Positions 8,493-16,698 of a stretch of DNA of 64,000 nucleotides are shown here, piece by piece. Made by a program: the position numbers and the translations under genes. The notes beneath the pieces were generated by a model. That model ran no database searches and was not told where the DNA came from. It was given only the letters and a program-made list of their open reading frames with translations. The stretch covers positions 310,001-374,000 of the forward strand of contig NZ_FNAT01000001.1 in NCBI RefSeq assembly GCF_900102015.1. The letters are read 5' to 3'. Position 1 is the stretch's first letter. Every line of letters begins with the position of its first letter. Source of the DNA: Limimaricola pyoseonensis (GTDB lineage Bacteria; Pseudomonadota; Alphaproteobacteria; Rhodobacterales; Rhodobacteraceae).

Positions 8493-9084
8493 CCTCCAAC
8501 GCGAGGTGGGTCGCGCACGCCTCGAGACCAAGCTGGCCGCCACTGGCGGCCAGCGCCGCGGCGGCCAGCGGGAATTGCACCTGGCCAGGGTCGGGCGGCG
8601 GCATCGGCACTGTGTCGGTCAGACATGCCCAAGCATCCGAATCGAGGCGGATGCGCCGGGCGCTGGCCTCGATCCGCCATTCCGCCCCCGAGCCCAGGAT
8701 CACGACGTCGCCGCCTTGCGGCAGGGCCGTCTCGACGCATTGCAGCAGCAGGTAGACAAGGCGCAGCGCGTCGCGGGGCTGGTCCTCGGTCGGCCGCCAG
8801 TCGTAATGCGTGCGCCCGCCATGCGACAGCGTGTCGAGCGTGGCGACGATCTCGGCACGGCCGATCAGCTGCCCCGGCGCCGGGGCGCCGAAGGCGATGC
8901 GGAAGAAGCGGATCCGCGCGATCGCGTTGTTCACGCTTTCGGTGATGAGCGCCATCTCGGGGCCGGGCGCCGCGATCATGGCCAGCAGCTCCACCCCATT
9001 GCCGATCGCGCTCACCGGGTTGATAAGATCATGGCAGATCCGCGATGCGACGAGCGCGGGCAGACTGTCGCCCGACCCGCTCAT
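8464..9084 (-). CDS. chpT: Histidine phosphotransferase ChpT
   Basis: ChpT relays phosphate from the hybrid kinase CckA to the response regulators CtrA and CpdR. The 206-residue product has the phosphoacceptor His18 in [20 protein letters not shown], as in Caulobacter ChpT, followed by a degenerate HATPase-like domain without good ATP-binding motifs. The start at 9084 is chosen because [14 protein letters not shown] follows closely; upstream ATGs would run into the divergent gene. It faces the DUF3553 gene across only 33 nt. Its likely target CtrA is encoded about 46 kb further on in this window. Confidence 0.88.
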   Translation of the reverse strand: MSGSGDSLPALVASRICHDLINPVSAIGNGVELLAMIAAPGPEMALITESVNNAIARIRFFRIAFGAPAPGQLIGRAEIVATLDTLSHGGRTHYDWRPTEDQPRDALRLVYLLLQCVETALPQGGDVVILGSGAEWRIEASARRIRLDSDAWACLTDTVPMPPPDPGQVQFPLAAAALAASGGQLGLEACATHLALEVSSGSCRPR

Positions 9085-9117
9085 CCCCGTGCCACCCGAA
9101 TTCCAGAGGAGATCGCG

Positions 9118-9297
9118 ATGACCGATCTGAACGCCATTTTCACGCCGGGCGTCGTCGTCCGGCATCCCGACCGGCCGGAATGGGGCGAAGGCCAGGTCCA
9201 GTCGAACATCGGCGGCCGCATCACGGTCAACTTCCGCGAACGCGGCAAGGTGGTGCTCGATGGGTCGCGCGTCGATCTCATCCTGGTCTCCAGTTGA
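9118..9297 (+). CDS. DUF3553 small protein
   Basis: The 59-residue product begins at ATG 9118 with AGGAG 7 nt upstream. Its sequence (PGVVVRHPDRPEWGEGQVQS, then ITVNFRERGKVVL) matches the DUF3553 pattern, a small beta-rich fold resembling the KOW/SH3-like tail found in some UvrD-type helicases. Its function is unknown. It is divergent from chpT with a 33-nt gap, an arrangement worth noting because both promoters must lie within or near the neighbouring gene's coding sequence. A longer frame in the same phase from 8506 is antisense to chpT. Confidence 0.8.
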   Translation: MTDLNAIFTPGVVVRHPDRPEWGEGQVQSNIGGRITVNFRERGKVVLDGSRVDLILVSS

Positions 9298-9443
9298 GCG
9301 AATACAACCTAAGGTAGCAATCTGCCCTGTTCTGTCAACGCCGCCGACGGTTGCCGGCGGCGGCCCGGCCCCATAGAACCGGCGGCACCGTCCGATGAGC
9401 CAAGGGAGCCCGGGGCGATGACCCTCGTGCCGCGTCAGCATCA

Positions 9444-10205
9444 ATGATCGTTACCCGACCGCAACTGACCGTGCGCCTCGCGCGGGATGCCGACGATATC
9501 CTGGCCGCGGCACGCCTGCGCTATGCCGTCTTCGTCGAGGAGCTGGGTGGCACGGGCGCCGGGGTCGACCACGCCGCCCGCGTCGAGCGCGACCGCTTTG
9601 ATGCGGTGGCCGAACATCTGCTGCTGGTCGACGAGGCCCGGCCCGCGGGCGACCAGGTCGTGGGGCTCTACCGATTGCTGTCGCAGGAGGGCGCGGCGCA
9701 GATCGGCCAGTTCTATTCGGAGGACGAGTTCGATCTACGGCCGCTCCACCGCTCTGGGCGCCGCTTGCTCGAACTGGGCCGCTCCTGCCTGCATCCCGAC
9801 TACCGTGGCGGCGGCGCGATGTTCCGGCTCTGGCAGGGGCTGGCCGAGCATGTGGAGCGCCGCGGGGTCGAGCTTCTGTTCGGCACCGCCTCCTTTCCCG
9901 GCACCCGCATCGCCGATGTGGCCGGGTCGCTGTCGCTCCTGCACCGGGCGCATCTGGCCCCCGAGGAACTTCGCGTGATCTCGCGCGACCAGCCCGCACC
10001 CGACCTGCTGCCCGAGGAGCGCGTCGATCGCGCCGCCGCGATGCGCGCGATGCCCGCCCTGATAAAGGCCTATCTGCGGCTCGGCGGGCAGGTCGGGCAG
10101 GGGGTCTTTATCGATCACGACTTCAACTGCATGGATGTGTGCATGCTGCTCGACCTTTCGCGCGTGGATGCCCGCCAGACCGCTCTCTACCGGACGCCGC
10201 AATGA
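9444..10205 (+). CDS. olsB: L-ornithine N(alpha)-acyltransferase (lyso-ornithine lipid synthase)
   Basis: OlsB transfers a 3-hydroxyacyl group from acyl-ACP to ornithine, giving lyso-ornithine lipid. The 253-residue protein has the GNAT-like fold of OlsB: RLRYAVFVEELGG near residue 25, GRRLLELGRSCLHPDYRGGGA in the middle, and a conserved C-terminal GQGVFIDHDFNCMDVCMLLD segment. The stop overlaps the olsA start (ATGA, 10202-10205), so the two enzymes are made together. Ornithine lipids are phosphorus-free membrane lipids common in Rhodobacterales. Confidence 0.9.
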   Translation: MIVTRPQLTVRLARDADDILAAARLRYAVFVEELGGTGAGVDHAARVERDRFDAVAEHLLLVDEARPAGDQVVGLYRLLSQEGAAQIGQFYSEDEFDLRPLHRSGRRLLELGRSCLHPDYRGGGAMFRLWQGLAEHVERRGVELLFGTASFPGTRIADVAGSLSLLHRAHLAPEELRVISRDQPAPDLLPEERVDRAAAMRAMPALIKAYLRLGGQVGQGVFIDHDFNCMDVCMLLDLSRVDARQTALYRTPQ

Positions 10206-11083
10206 CCGATGCCCCCGATCCGCAGACGCGCCGCCTCACTTGGCACGGGGCCGAGCCGGCCCCGTTCGAGGCACCGGGCGCGGGCGGCTGGGCCCGCGCC
10301 GTGCTGCGCGGCGTGCCGCTGGTGCTGTTCGTGCTCACGGGCCTGCTGCTGACCCTGGTGCTGCGGCTGGTCGAGCGACCGGTCTTCGGCTTGCACCGTC
10401 CGCTGACGCCGAAGCTCACCCGCGCCGTCTGTCGCGGCGCGCTCGCGATCCTCGGCATCGGCTACCGCGTGACCGGTCGCCCGATGGCGGGGCGCGGCGC
10501 CATGGTGGCGAACCATTCGTCCTGGCTCGACATCTTCGCGCTGAACGCGCCGGCCGAGATCTACTTCGTCTCCAAGGAGGAGGTGGGCGGCTGGCCCGGC
10601 ATCGGCTGGCTCGCCAAGGCCACCGGCACGGTCTTCATCAAACGTGAGCGGCGCGAGGCCACCGCGCAGGTGAAGCTGATGCGCGAGCGGCTCGCCGCGG
10701 GGCACCGGCTGTCGTTCTTTCCGGAGGGTACCTCGACCGACGGGCGGCGGGTGCTGCCCTTCAAGCCGACGCTCTTCGCGGCCTTCCTGTCGCCGGACCA
10801 GCCCGACCTCGAGATCCAGCCGGTGTCGCTGGTCTACCGGGCGGCCGAGGGGGGCGACCCGCGCTTCTACGGCTGGTGGGGCGACATGGAGTTCGGGCCG
10901 CACATGTTGAAGATGCTGGCGGCACGGCGGCATGGCACGATCGAGGTGATCTACCATGCGCCGGTCAGGGTAGCCGACCACCCCGACCGCAAGGCGCTGG
11001 CCCGGCGGCTCGAGGCGGATGTGCGCGCCGGGCTCGAGGGCGCCGGCGCGCTCGAGGATCAGCCCGCCATGGCCGAGGCGTAG
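10202..11083 (+). CDS. olsA: Lyso-ornithine lipid O-acyltransferase (PlsC family)
   Basis: OlsA adds the second acyl chain to lyso-ornithine lipid. The 293-residue product has a hydrophobic anchor around residues 38-60 (VPLVLFVLTGLLLTLVL) and the PlsC acyltransferase blocks NHSSWLD (HX4D catalytic motif) and FPEGTS. The start at 10202 overlaps the olsB stop. Without the olsB context it could be taken for a lysophosphatidic acid acyltransferase, and some OlsA proteins have both activities. The last 25 nt overlap the convergent ThiE-like gene. Confidence 0.9.
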   Translation: MTDAPDPQTRRLTWHGAEPAPFEAPGAGGWARAVLRGVPLVLFVLTGLLLTLVLRLVERPVFGLHRPLTPKLTRAVCRGALAILGIGYRVTGRPMAGRGAMVANHSSWLDIFALNAPAEIYFVSKEEVGGWPGIGWLAKATGTVFIKRERREATAQVKLMRERLAAGHRLSFFPEGTSTDGRRVLPFKPTLFAAFLSPDQPDLEIQPVSLVYRAAEGGDPRFYGWWGDMEFGPHMLKMLAARRHGTIEVIYHAPVRVADHPDRKALARRLEADVRAGLEGAGALEDQPAMAEA

Positions 11084-11685
11084 CGCCGCAGCGCCTCGGC
11101 GGCATCCTCCTCGCGCCAGATCTCCTCGCCGATGCCGAAGAAGTCGGCATGCGGCGCCAGCCGGCGCACGAGGTCGAGGTCGAGCGCGCCCTCGGCCACG
11201 ACCGGCACCTCGATCATCATCGACCACCACTCGAACAGCTCGGCCTCGGCCTGCTTGCCGGTGCCGAGTTCGGTCGCACCCGCCGGGCCGAAGGAGACGT
11301 AGTCCGCCCCCATCTCGCCCGCCGTCATGCCGTCATGGCGCGAGTTGCCGCAGAAGGCGCCGACGATCGCGTCCTCGCCCAGATCCTTGCGGGTCGCGCG
11401 CACCGAGCGCGAGCCGTCGGTCAGGTGCACGCCGTCGAGCCCGAGCCGGCTGACGAGGCGGGCATGGCTGTCGATCACCAGCGCCACGTCGCGGGCATGG
11501 GTCACCTCGCGCAGCGCGTCGGCGGCGCGGGCGATCCGGTCCTCGTCGGCGGTGGCGAGGCCCATGCGCACGCAGGCCACCTCGGTCGCGTCGAGGCAGG
11601 CGGCCAGCCGGTCGGGAAAGACCGACAGCTCGAATTCCGGCGGGGTGACGAGATAGATCTGCGGCGCGTCTTCGGTGTCGCTCAT
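11059..11685 (-). CDS. Thiamine phosphate synthase-like protein
   Basis: This 208-residue TIM-barrel protein looks like ThiE, with QIYLVTPPEFE at the start, GLDGVHLTDGSRSVRATR in the middle, then GADYVSFGPAGATELGTGKQ. Canonical ThiE joins HMP-pyrophosphate and thiazole phosphate. The C-terminal part is divergent (VVAEGALDLDLVRRL instead of a VAIGGI-like strand), and no thiamine gene or TPP riboswitch is nearby, so its reaction is uncertain. GAGG lies before the ATG. The gene converges on olsA with a 25-nt overlap. Confidence 0.65.
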   Translation of the reverse strand: MSDTEDAPQIYLVTPPEFELSVFPDRLAACLDATEVACVRMGLATADEDRIARAADALREVTHARDVALVIDSHARLVSRLGLDGVHLTDGSRSVRATRKDLGEDAIVGAFCGNSRHDGMTAGEMGADYVSFGPAGATELGTGKQAEAELFEWWSMMIEVPVVAEGALDLDLVRRLAPHADFFGIGEEIWREEDAAEALRRYASAMAG

Positions 11686-11737
11686 GAGGGCCTCCTGCTC
11701 TTCGAGGTGGCCCTATATCCGGTCTGTTGGCGCTTGG

Positions 11738-12067
11738 CTACTTCGGCGGCAGCGCCTCGGCATTGGCGATCGCCAACGCCATCAGCGCCGCGCGCCGCTC
11801 GTCGTCGGCCATGACCTCCTCGTCGGCCGAAACCATGCCGCCCATCGGCTTGCCGGTGAACTCCATCGGTCCTGTGCCGGGGATCGCGCGGGCCTGCGCC
11901 TCGTGCTCCTTGCCGACCCGGAACATGGCGCCGCCCGCATGCACGCCGCAAACCATGTGGCCGTTCAGCATGAAGGCGAGGCCGCCGAACATCCTGCGCT
12001 CGGTCAGCCCCGGCGTCCCGTCGAGATCGCCGCGCATGATCTCCGCCAGCCCCTCGTCATAGGCCAT
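11738..12067 (-). CDS. TfoX/Sxy N-terminal domain protein
   Basis: The 109-residue product carries the TfoX N-terminal domain (GLTERRMFGGLAFMLNGHMV, then GGAMFRVGK). Full-length TfoX/Sxy is a competence regulator in gammaproteobacteria, but these single-domain proteins are of unknown function in alphaproteobacteria. GGAGG is found 7 nt upstream of ATG 12067. It lies upstream of the ThiE-like gene on the same strand with a 52-nt gap and is divergent from the methyltransferase gene. Confidence 0.8.
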   Translation of the reverse strand: MAYDEGLAEIMRGDLDGTPGLTERRMFGGLAFMLNGHMVCGVHAGGAMFRVGKEHEAQARAIPGTGPMEFTGKPMGGMVSADEEVMADDERRAALMALAIANAEALPPK

Positions 12068-12141
12068 GCGTCGTCCTCCTTGTCTCCCCGGCGTCCCGAG
12101 GCTACACCGCGCGCCATCCCACGCACAGCCCCCGGACCGCC

Positions 12142-12885
12142 ATGACCGAGCACGCCCCGCAGCCCGCCTTCGTCCTGATCCGCCCGCAAATGGGCGAGAA
12201 CATCGGCGCGGCAGCGCGCGCGATGTGGAATTTCGGCCTCGACCGGATGCGCGTCGTCGCCCCCCGCGACGGCTGGCCGCAGGAGCGCGCCGTGGCGCTG
12301 GCCTCCGGCGCGGGGCGGCTTCTCGACGAGGCGATGCTGGCGTCCGACACCGCCGAGGCGGTCTCGGACTGCACCTTCGTCTATGCCACCACGGCGCGCC
12401 CGCGCGGCCTGACCAAGGAGGTGATGACCCCCGAGGCCGCGATGCGCGACGCCGCAGAGCGCATCTCGCAGGGCCAGAAGGTCGCGGTGATGTTCGGCCC
12501 CGAGCGCGCCGGCATGGAGAACGACGACATCGCGCGCGCCAATGCCATCGTCTCGGTGCCGGTGAACCCGGAATTTGCCTCGCTCAACCTCGGGCAATGC
12601 GTGCTGCTCCTGGCCTATGAGTGGCGCCGCGCCAGCGCCGAGGTCGAGGACCGGCGCGTCGAGATGGCCGGGGCCGAGTGGGCGCAGGCGCACGAGGTCG
12701 AGAAGCTCGCCGAGCATTACGAGGGCCGGCTGGACGAGGCCGGGTTCTTCTTCCCGGAGCACAAGGCCGCCCACATGAAGCAGACGCTGCGCAACCTGTG
12801 GAGCCGTATGCCGCTCACGCGCTCGGACGTGCAGACCCTGCACGGCGTGATGCGACAGATGGTCCGCTGGAAGGAGCGCGGCTGA
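12142..12885 (+). CDS. trmJ: SpoU-family RNA methyltransferase (TrmJ-like)
   Basis: The 247-residue product has the three SPOUT/TrmH motifs: MGENIGAAARAMWNFGL, VMFGPERAGMENDD and ASLNLGQCVLLLAYE. These form the trefoil-knot AdoMet site. The C-terminal extension of about 80 residues (KAAHMKQTLRNLWSRMPL) is like that of TrmJ, which makes 2'-O-methylated nucleoside 32 in tRNA. The tRNA target is inferred from family resemblance only. The gene stands alone between a TfoX-like gene and ctaA. Confidence 0.8.
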   Translation: MTEHAPQPAFVLIRPQMGENIGAAARAMWNFGLDRMRVVAPRDGWPQERAVALASGAGRLLDEAMLASDTAEAVSDCTFVYATTARPRGLTKEVMTPEAAMRDAAERISQGQKVAVMFGPERAGMENDDIARANAIVSVPVNPEFASLNLGQCVLLLAYEWRRASAEVEDRRVEMAGAEWAQAHEVEKLAEHYEGRLDEAGFFFPEHKAAHMKQTLRNLWSRMPLTRSDVQTLHGVMRQMVRWKERG

Positions 12886-13003
12886 ACGCATAGCTCCGGC
12901 GCGACCCGGAACCCCCTGCAATCGCAGGCGCACCGGCCGTCCCGGCCTTGCCGCCCGAGCGGCGCGGGCCTAGGGTGCGCGCCGACCAGACGGAGGCCCT
13001 GAC

Positions 13004-14149
13004 ATGGCGAAACCAGCCCGCTCCATCTTCGAGGAGGTCGGCACCGGCGAGAAGGCCCGGGCCACGCCCGGCGGCATCGACCGGGGCCGCGCCGACGCCC
13101 GCCGCGCGATCCGGATCTGGCTCGGCCTGCTCTTCGCCATGGTGGTCACCATCGTCTTCGTCGGCGGCATGACCCGTCTGACCGACAGCGGCCTCTCGAT
13201 CACCGAATGGGCGCCCGTCACCGGGGCGATCCCGCCGCTCAATGCCGCCGACTGGCAGTCCGAGTTCGATGCCTACCGCGCCAGCCCGCAATACGAGCTG
13301 ATGAACCAGGGCATGTCGATGTCCGAGTTCCAGTTCATCTACTGGTGGGAATGGGGGCACAGGCAGCTTGGCCGCGCCATTGGCCTCGTCTGGGCCTTGG
13401 GCTTCGCCTTCTTCCTGCTGACCAAGCGCATCCCGGCGGGCTGGACCCGGCCGCTTCTGGGCATCGGCGTGCTGATCGGCGTGCAGGGCGCGGTCGGCTG
13501 GTGGATGGTCTACAGCGGCCTGCAGGAGGGTATGATCACCGTCGCCTCCTACCGCCTCGCCACTCATCTCGGCCTCGCCTTCGCGATCCTCGGCCTGATC
13601 ACGTGGTATTTCCTGAAGCTCAAGCGCCGCGAGGTCGAGCTTCTGCAGGCCCGCCGCTCGGGCGAGCGCAAGCTCTGGGGCGGCATGACCGGGCTGATGC
13701 ATCTGGGCTTCGTGCAGATCATTCTCGGCGCTCTGGTGGCCGGCATCGATGCGGGCCGCGCCTTCCCGACCTGGCCGCTGATGGGCGACGGCTTCTTCCC
13801 GCCCGACCCGTTCCAACTCGAACCGGTCTGGCGCAACTTCTTCGAGGATGCGGGGCTCGTGCAGTTCATCCACCGCATGGCGGGTTACCTGCTCATGATC
13901 CTCGGCATCGTCGTCTGGCTGCGCGGCCGCCGCTCGCCGCACCCGAAGACCCGCTTCGCCGTCAATGCCGTGCTGGCGATGCTGGTGGTGCAGATGGCGA
14001 TCGGCATCGTCACCGCGCTCTATTCGGCCCCGTGGCACGCGGCGATCACCCACCAGCTGGGCGCCGTGCTCCTGTGGGTGCTGATCCTGCGCGCCCGCTT
14101 CCTCGCCCGCTACCCCTATGTCCAGTCCCTGAGAGGTGCCCGCGCATGA
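13004..14149 (+). CDS. ctaA: Heme A synthase (CtaA/COX15)
   Basis: This integral membrane enzyme oxidises the C8 methyl of heme O to give heme A for cytochrome aa3 oxidase. The 381-residue protein has about eight membrane helices and conserved heme-ligand regions: GGMTRLTDSGLSITEW, WEWGHRQLGR, ATHLGLAF, FIHRMAGY and ITHQLGAV. It is the long alphaproteobacterial/mitochondrial type. GGAGG lies 7 nt before the ATG. The stop overlaps the next start (ATGA), linking it to the carboxypeptidase gene. Confidence 0.95.
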   Translation: MAKPARSIFEEVGTGEKARATPGGIDRGRADARRAIRIWLGLLFAMVVTIVFVGGMTRLTDSGLSITEWAPVTGAIPPLNAADWQSEFDAYRASPQYELMNQGMSMSEFQFIYWWEWGHRQLGRAIGLVWALGFAFFLLTKRIPAGWTRPLLGIGVLIGVQGAVGWWMVYSGLQEGMITVASYRLATHLGLAFAILGLITWYFLKLKRREVELLQARRSGERKLWGGMTGLMHLGFVQIILGALVAGIDAGRAFPTWPLMGDGFFPPDPFQLEPVWRNFFEDAGLVQFIHRMAGYLLMILGIVVWLRGRRSPHPKTRFAVNAVLAMLVVQMAIGIVTALYSAPWHAAITHQLGAVLLWVLILRARFLARYPYVQSLRGARA

Positions 14150-15615
14150 GCGCTTACGACGAACTGATGGCGCATGCGCGCGAGACCGAGGCGCTGGCGC
14201 AGGTCGCGGGCCGGCTCGGCTGGGACCAGGAGACGGTGATGCCGCGCGGCGCGGCCGAGCAGCGCGGCGAGGAATCGGCGGCGATGGAGGGCGTGCTGCA
14301 CGCCCGGCGCACCGATCCGCGCATCGGTGAATGGCTGGAGACGGCCGAGGCCGAGGGTGACGTCGCCGCCGCCAACCTGCGCGAGATCCGACGCAGCTTC
14401 GAGCGCAGCCGCAAGGTGCCTGCCAAGCTCGCCGCCGAGATCGCCCGCGTGACTTCGGTGGCGCAAGGCGTCTGGGCCGAGGCGCGCGCGGACGAGGACG
14501 TCTCGGCCTTCCTGCCGACGCTGGAGCGCGTCGTGGCGCTGAGACGCGAGGAGGGCGAGGCGCTGGCGCAGGGCCGCGACGTCTACGACGCGCTGCTCGA
14601 CAATTACGAGCCCGGCGCCACGGCGGCGGAGCTCGACGCCATGTTCGGCGCGCTGCGCCCGCGCCTCGTCGCGCTGCGCGAGGCGATCCTCGCCAAGCCG
14701 CAGCCCAAGGGGCTGTCGGGCAGCTTCGACGAGGCCGCGCAGCTGGCGCTCTCGCGCGAGCTGGCCGAGGTTTTCGGCTACGACCTGAAGCGCGGCCGGA
14801 TCGACAAGGCGGTGCACCCGTTCTGCTCGGGCTCGGGCAACGACGTGCGGCTCACGACCCGGACCGAGGCGGACGACCCGTTCAACTGCTTCTACTCGAC
14901 CATCCACGAGGTCGGGCACGCCAGCTACGAGCAGAGCGTCGAGCAGCGGCACCTCCTGACGCCGATCGGTAGCGGCGCCTCGATGGGCGTGCATGAAAGC
15001 CAGAGCCGGATCTACGAGAACCAGCTCGCGCGCAGCCCGGCCTTCGCGGGCTGGCTGATGGGGCGGATGCGGGGCACCTTCGGCGATCTCGGCATCGACG
15101 ACCCGATGGACTTCGCCCGCGCGGTGAACCGGGTGTCGGACAACTACATCCGCACCGAGGCCGACGAGGTGCAGTACAACCTGCATGTGCTCATGCGCTT
15201 CGACCTCGAGCGGGCGCTAATCTCGGGCGACCTCGCCGTGGCTGACTTGGAAGCCGCCTGGAACGACCGCTTCGCCGCCGATTTCGGCTTTGCCGTCGAC
15301 AAGCCTTCCAATGGCTGCCTGCAGGACGTGCACTGGTCTGTGGGGCTGATGGGCTATTTCCCGACCTACTCGCTGGGCAACGTCTATGCCGGCTGCCTGC
15401 ACGAGGCGCTGCGCGCGGCGCGGCCCGATCTCGACGCCGAGCTGGCGCGGGGCGATTTGTCCGGCGCGACCGGCTGGCTGCGCGAGAACGTGCAGCGCCA
15501 CGGCAGCCTGATGCGCCCGCGCGAGGTGATCGAGCGGGCCTGCGGCTTCGCGCCGTCGGAAGCGCCGCTGCTCGACTACCTCGAGACGAAGTTCGGGGCG
15601 CTCTACGACCTCTGA
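14146..15615 (+). CDS. Carboxypeptidase M32 (carboxypeptidase Taq family)
   Basis: The 489-residue cytoplasmic metallopeptidase starts at ATG 14146, overlapping the ctaA stop; a much longer frame from 13207 is a shadow of ctaA. The M32 zinc site IHEVGHASYEQ (HEXXH) lies near residue 257, with the downstream ESQSRIYEN glutamate region. M32 enzymes remove C-terminal residues from peptides with broad specificity. Pairing with ctaA has no obvious functional meaning. A bidirectional terminator follows 16 nt after the stop. Confidence 0.93.
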   Translation: MSAYDELMAHARETEALAQVAGRLGWDQETVMPRGAAEQRGEESAAMEGVLHARRTDPRIGEWLETAEAEGDVAAANLREIRRSFERSRKVPAKLAAEIARVTSVAQGVWAEARADEDVSAFLPTLERVVALRREEGEALAQGRDVYDALLDNYEPGATAAELDAMFGALRPRLVALREAILAKPQPKGLSGSFDEAAQLALSRELAEVFGYDLKRGRIDKAVHPFCSGSGNDVRLTTRTEADDPFNCFYSTIHEVGHASYEQSVEQRHLLTPIGSGASMGVHESQSRIYENQLARSPAFAGWLMGRMRGTFGDLGIDDPMDFARAVNRVSDNYIRTEADEVQYNLHVLMRFDLERALISGDLAVADLEAAWNDRFAADFGFAVDKPSNGCLQDVHWSVGLMGYFPTYSLGNVYAGCLHEALRAARPDLDAELARGDLSGATGWLRENVQRHGSLMRPREVIERACGFAPSEAPLLDYLETKFGALYDL

Positions 15616-15631
15616 CTTTCGTTGTAACATG

Positions 15632-15668
15632 AAAAAGGCCGCGCAACCTTTTGGTTGTGCGGCCTTTT
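15632..15668. terminator. Bidirectional terminator between the M32 peptidase and bmt
   Basis: A-tract, 12-bp stem GGCCGCGCAACC / GGTTGTGCGGCC (one G-T pair), TTTT loop, then T-tract. The A and T tracts make it work in both directions, and it lies exactly between two convergent genes. Confidence 0.85.
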
Positions 15669-15684
15669 CTGTTCGTCCGGTCGC

Positions 15685-16698
15685 TTAGCCGCGGCGGCGG
15701 CCCCGCCGTGCGGCCCGGGTCGGCCCGGCGCCGTCGGTGCCGTCGGAGGCCGAGGAGAAGGCACCCAGCTGGTCGACGATGGTCTCCAGCGTCGGCCGTT
15801 CGCCGCGCCCGCGCGTCTCGAGCGCCTCGCGCATGGCGCGCAGGTGGTCGGGCATGGTGCCGCAGCAGCCGCCGATGATCGTCGCGCCCGCGTCGCGCGC
15901 CAGCACCGCGTAGTCGGCCATCAGCTCGGGCGTGCCGTCGTAATGGATGTGGCCGTCCTGGTACTTGGGGATGCCGGCATTGCCCTTGGCGATGATCGGC
16001 TGCTCGGCCCCGGCGGCGGTGAAGCCCAGCACGGTGCGCATCAGGTCCGAGGCGCCGGTGCCGCAATTGGCGCCGAACGCGACCGGCGCATGGCCGATCT
16101 TGCCGACCATCTTCACCATGTCGGCCGAGGTCAGCCCCATCATGGTGCGGCCCGCGGTGTCGAAGCTCATCGTGCCGCACCACGGCATGCCGGCCTTCTC
16201 GAAGGCCTCGGCGGCGGCGCGGAATTCCTCGGCGGCGGAGATGGTCTCGACCCAGAGCACGTCGGCGCCGCCGGCCTTCAGCCCCTCGGCCTGCTCGTGG
16301 AACATCTCGACGGCAAGCTCGTGCGTCAGGCTGCCCATTGGCGCCATGATGTCGCCGGTCGGGCCGACCGAACCCGCGACCACCACCGGCCGGCCCGCCT
16401 TGTCGGCGACCTCGCGGCCGATTTCGGCCGCGGCCTTGTTCAGTTCGAACACCCGGTCCTGCGACTGGTGCAGCTTCAGCCGCGAGGCGTTGCCGCCGAA
16501 GCTATTGGTCAGGAACAGGTCTGAGCCCGCCTCGACCGCCATGGAGTAGAGCTTGCGGATCTTGTCCGGCGCGTCGACGTTCCACAGCTCCGGCGCGTCG
16601 CCCGAGCTCAGTCCCATGTTGAACAGGTTGGTCCCGGTCGCGCCGTCGGCTAGCAGCCAGTCACGGGTTTCGAGAAGTCGGGAAAGCGCGTCGGTCAT
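15685..16698 (-). CDS. bmt: Homocysteine S-methyltransferase family protein (betaine-homocysteine type)
   Basis: The 337-residue TIM-barrel enzyme transfers a methyl group to homocysteine, making methionine. Zinc ligands are visible in FGANCGTG and IGGCCGTMP, together with LLADGATGTNLF at the N-terminus. The betaine-dependent assignment is from resemblance to Rhodobacterales Bmt enzymes; another methyl donor is possible. The C-terminus ends in an arginine-rich tail ([10 protein letters not shown]). The start at 16698 lies 38 nt inside the mprF coding region, so translation is probably coupled to mprF; the upstream signal is a weak AGG. Confidence 0.83.
   Translation of the reverse strand: MTDALSRLLETRDWLLADGATGTNLFNMGLSSGDAPELWNVDAPDKIRKLYSMAVEAGSDLFLTNSFGGNASRLKLHQSQDRVFELNKAAAEIGREVADKAGRPVVVAGSVGPTGDIMAPMGSLTHELAVEMFHEQAEGLKAGGADVLWVETISAAEEFRAAAEAFEKAGMPWCGTMSFDTAGRTMMGLTSADMVKMVGKIGHAPVAFGANCGTGASDLMRTVLGFTAAGAEQPIIAKGNAGIPKYQDGHIHYDGTPELMADYAVLARDAGATIIGGCCGTMPDHLRAMREALETRGRGERPTLETIVDQLGAFSSASDGTDGAGPTRAARRGRRRG

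Noticed and set aside
5832-8543. A 903-codon open frame on the minus strand, antisense to obgE, proB and proA
   Set aside because: Its composition is the mirror image of GC-rich codon usage, and the plus strand encodes three recognisable enzymes. Similar long antisense frames at 57664-60453 (recG, ligA) and 45749-48163 (rseP, bamA) were dropped for the same reason.
9340-9361. GCCGCCG/CGGCGGC hairpin after the DUF3553 gene as a terminator
   Set aside because: The stem is short and low-complexity with no T-tract, so it cannot be separated from chance in GC-rich DNA.
11686-11737. TPP riboswitch upstream of the ThiE-like gene
   Set aside because: The gap is 52 nt, too short for the element, and no THI-box sequence is seen.
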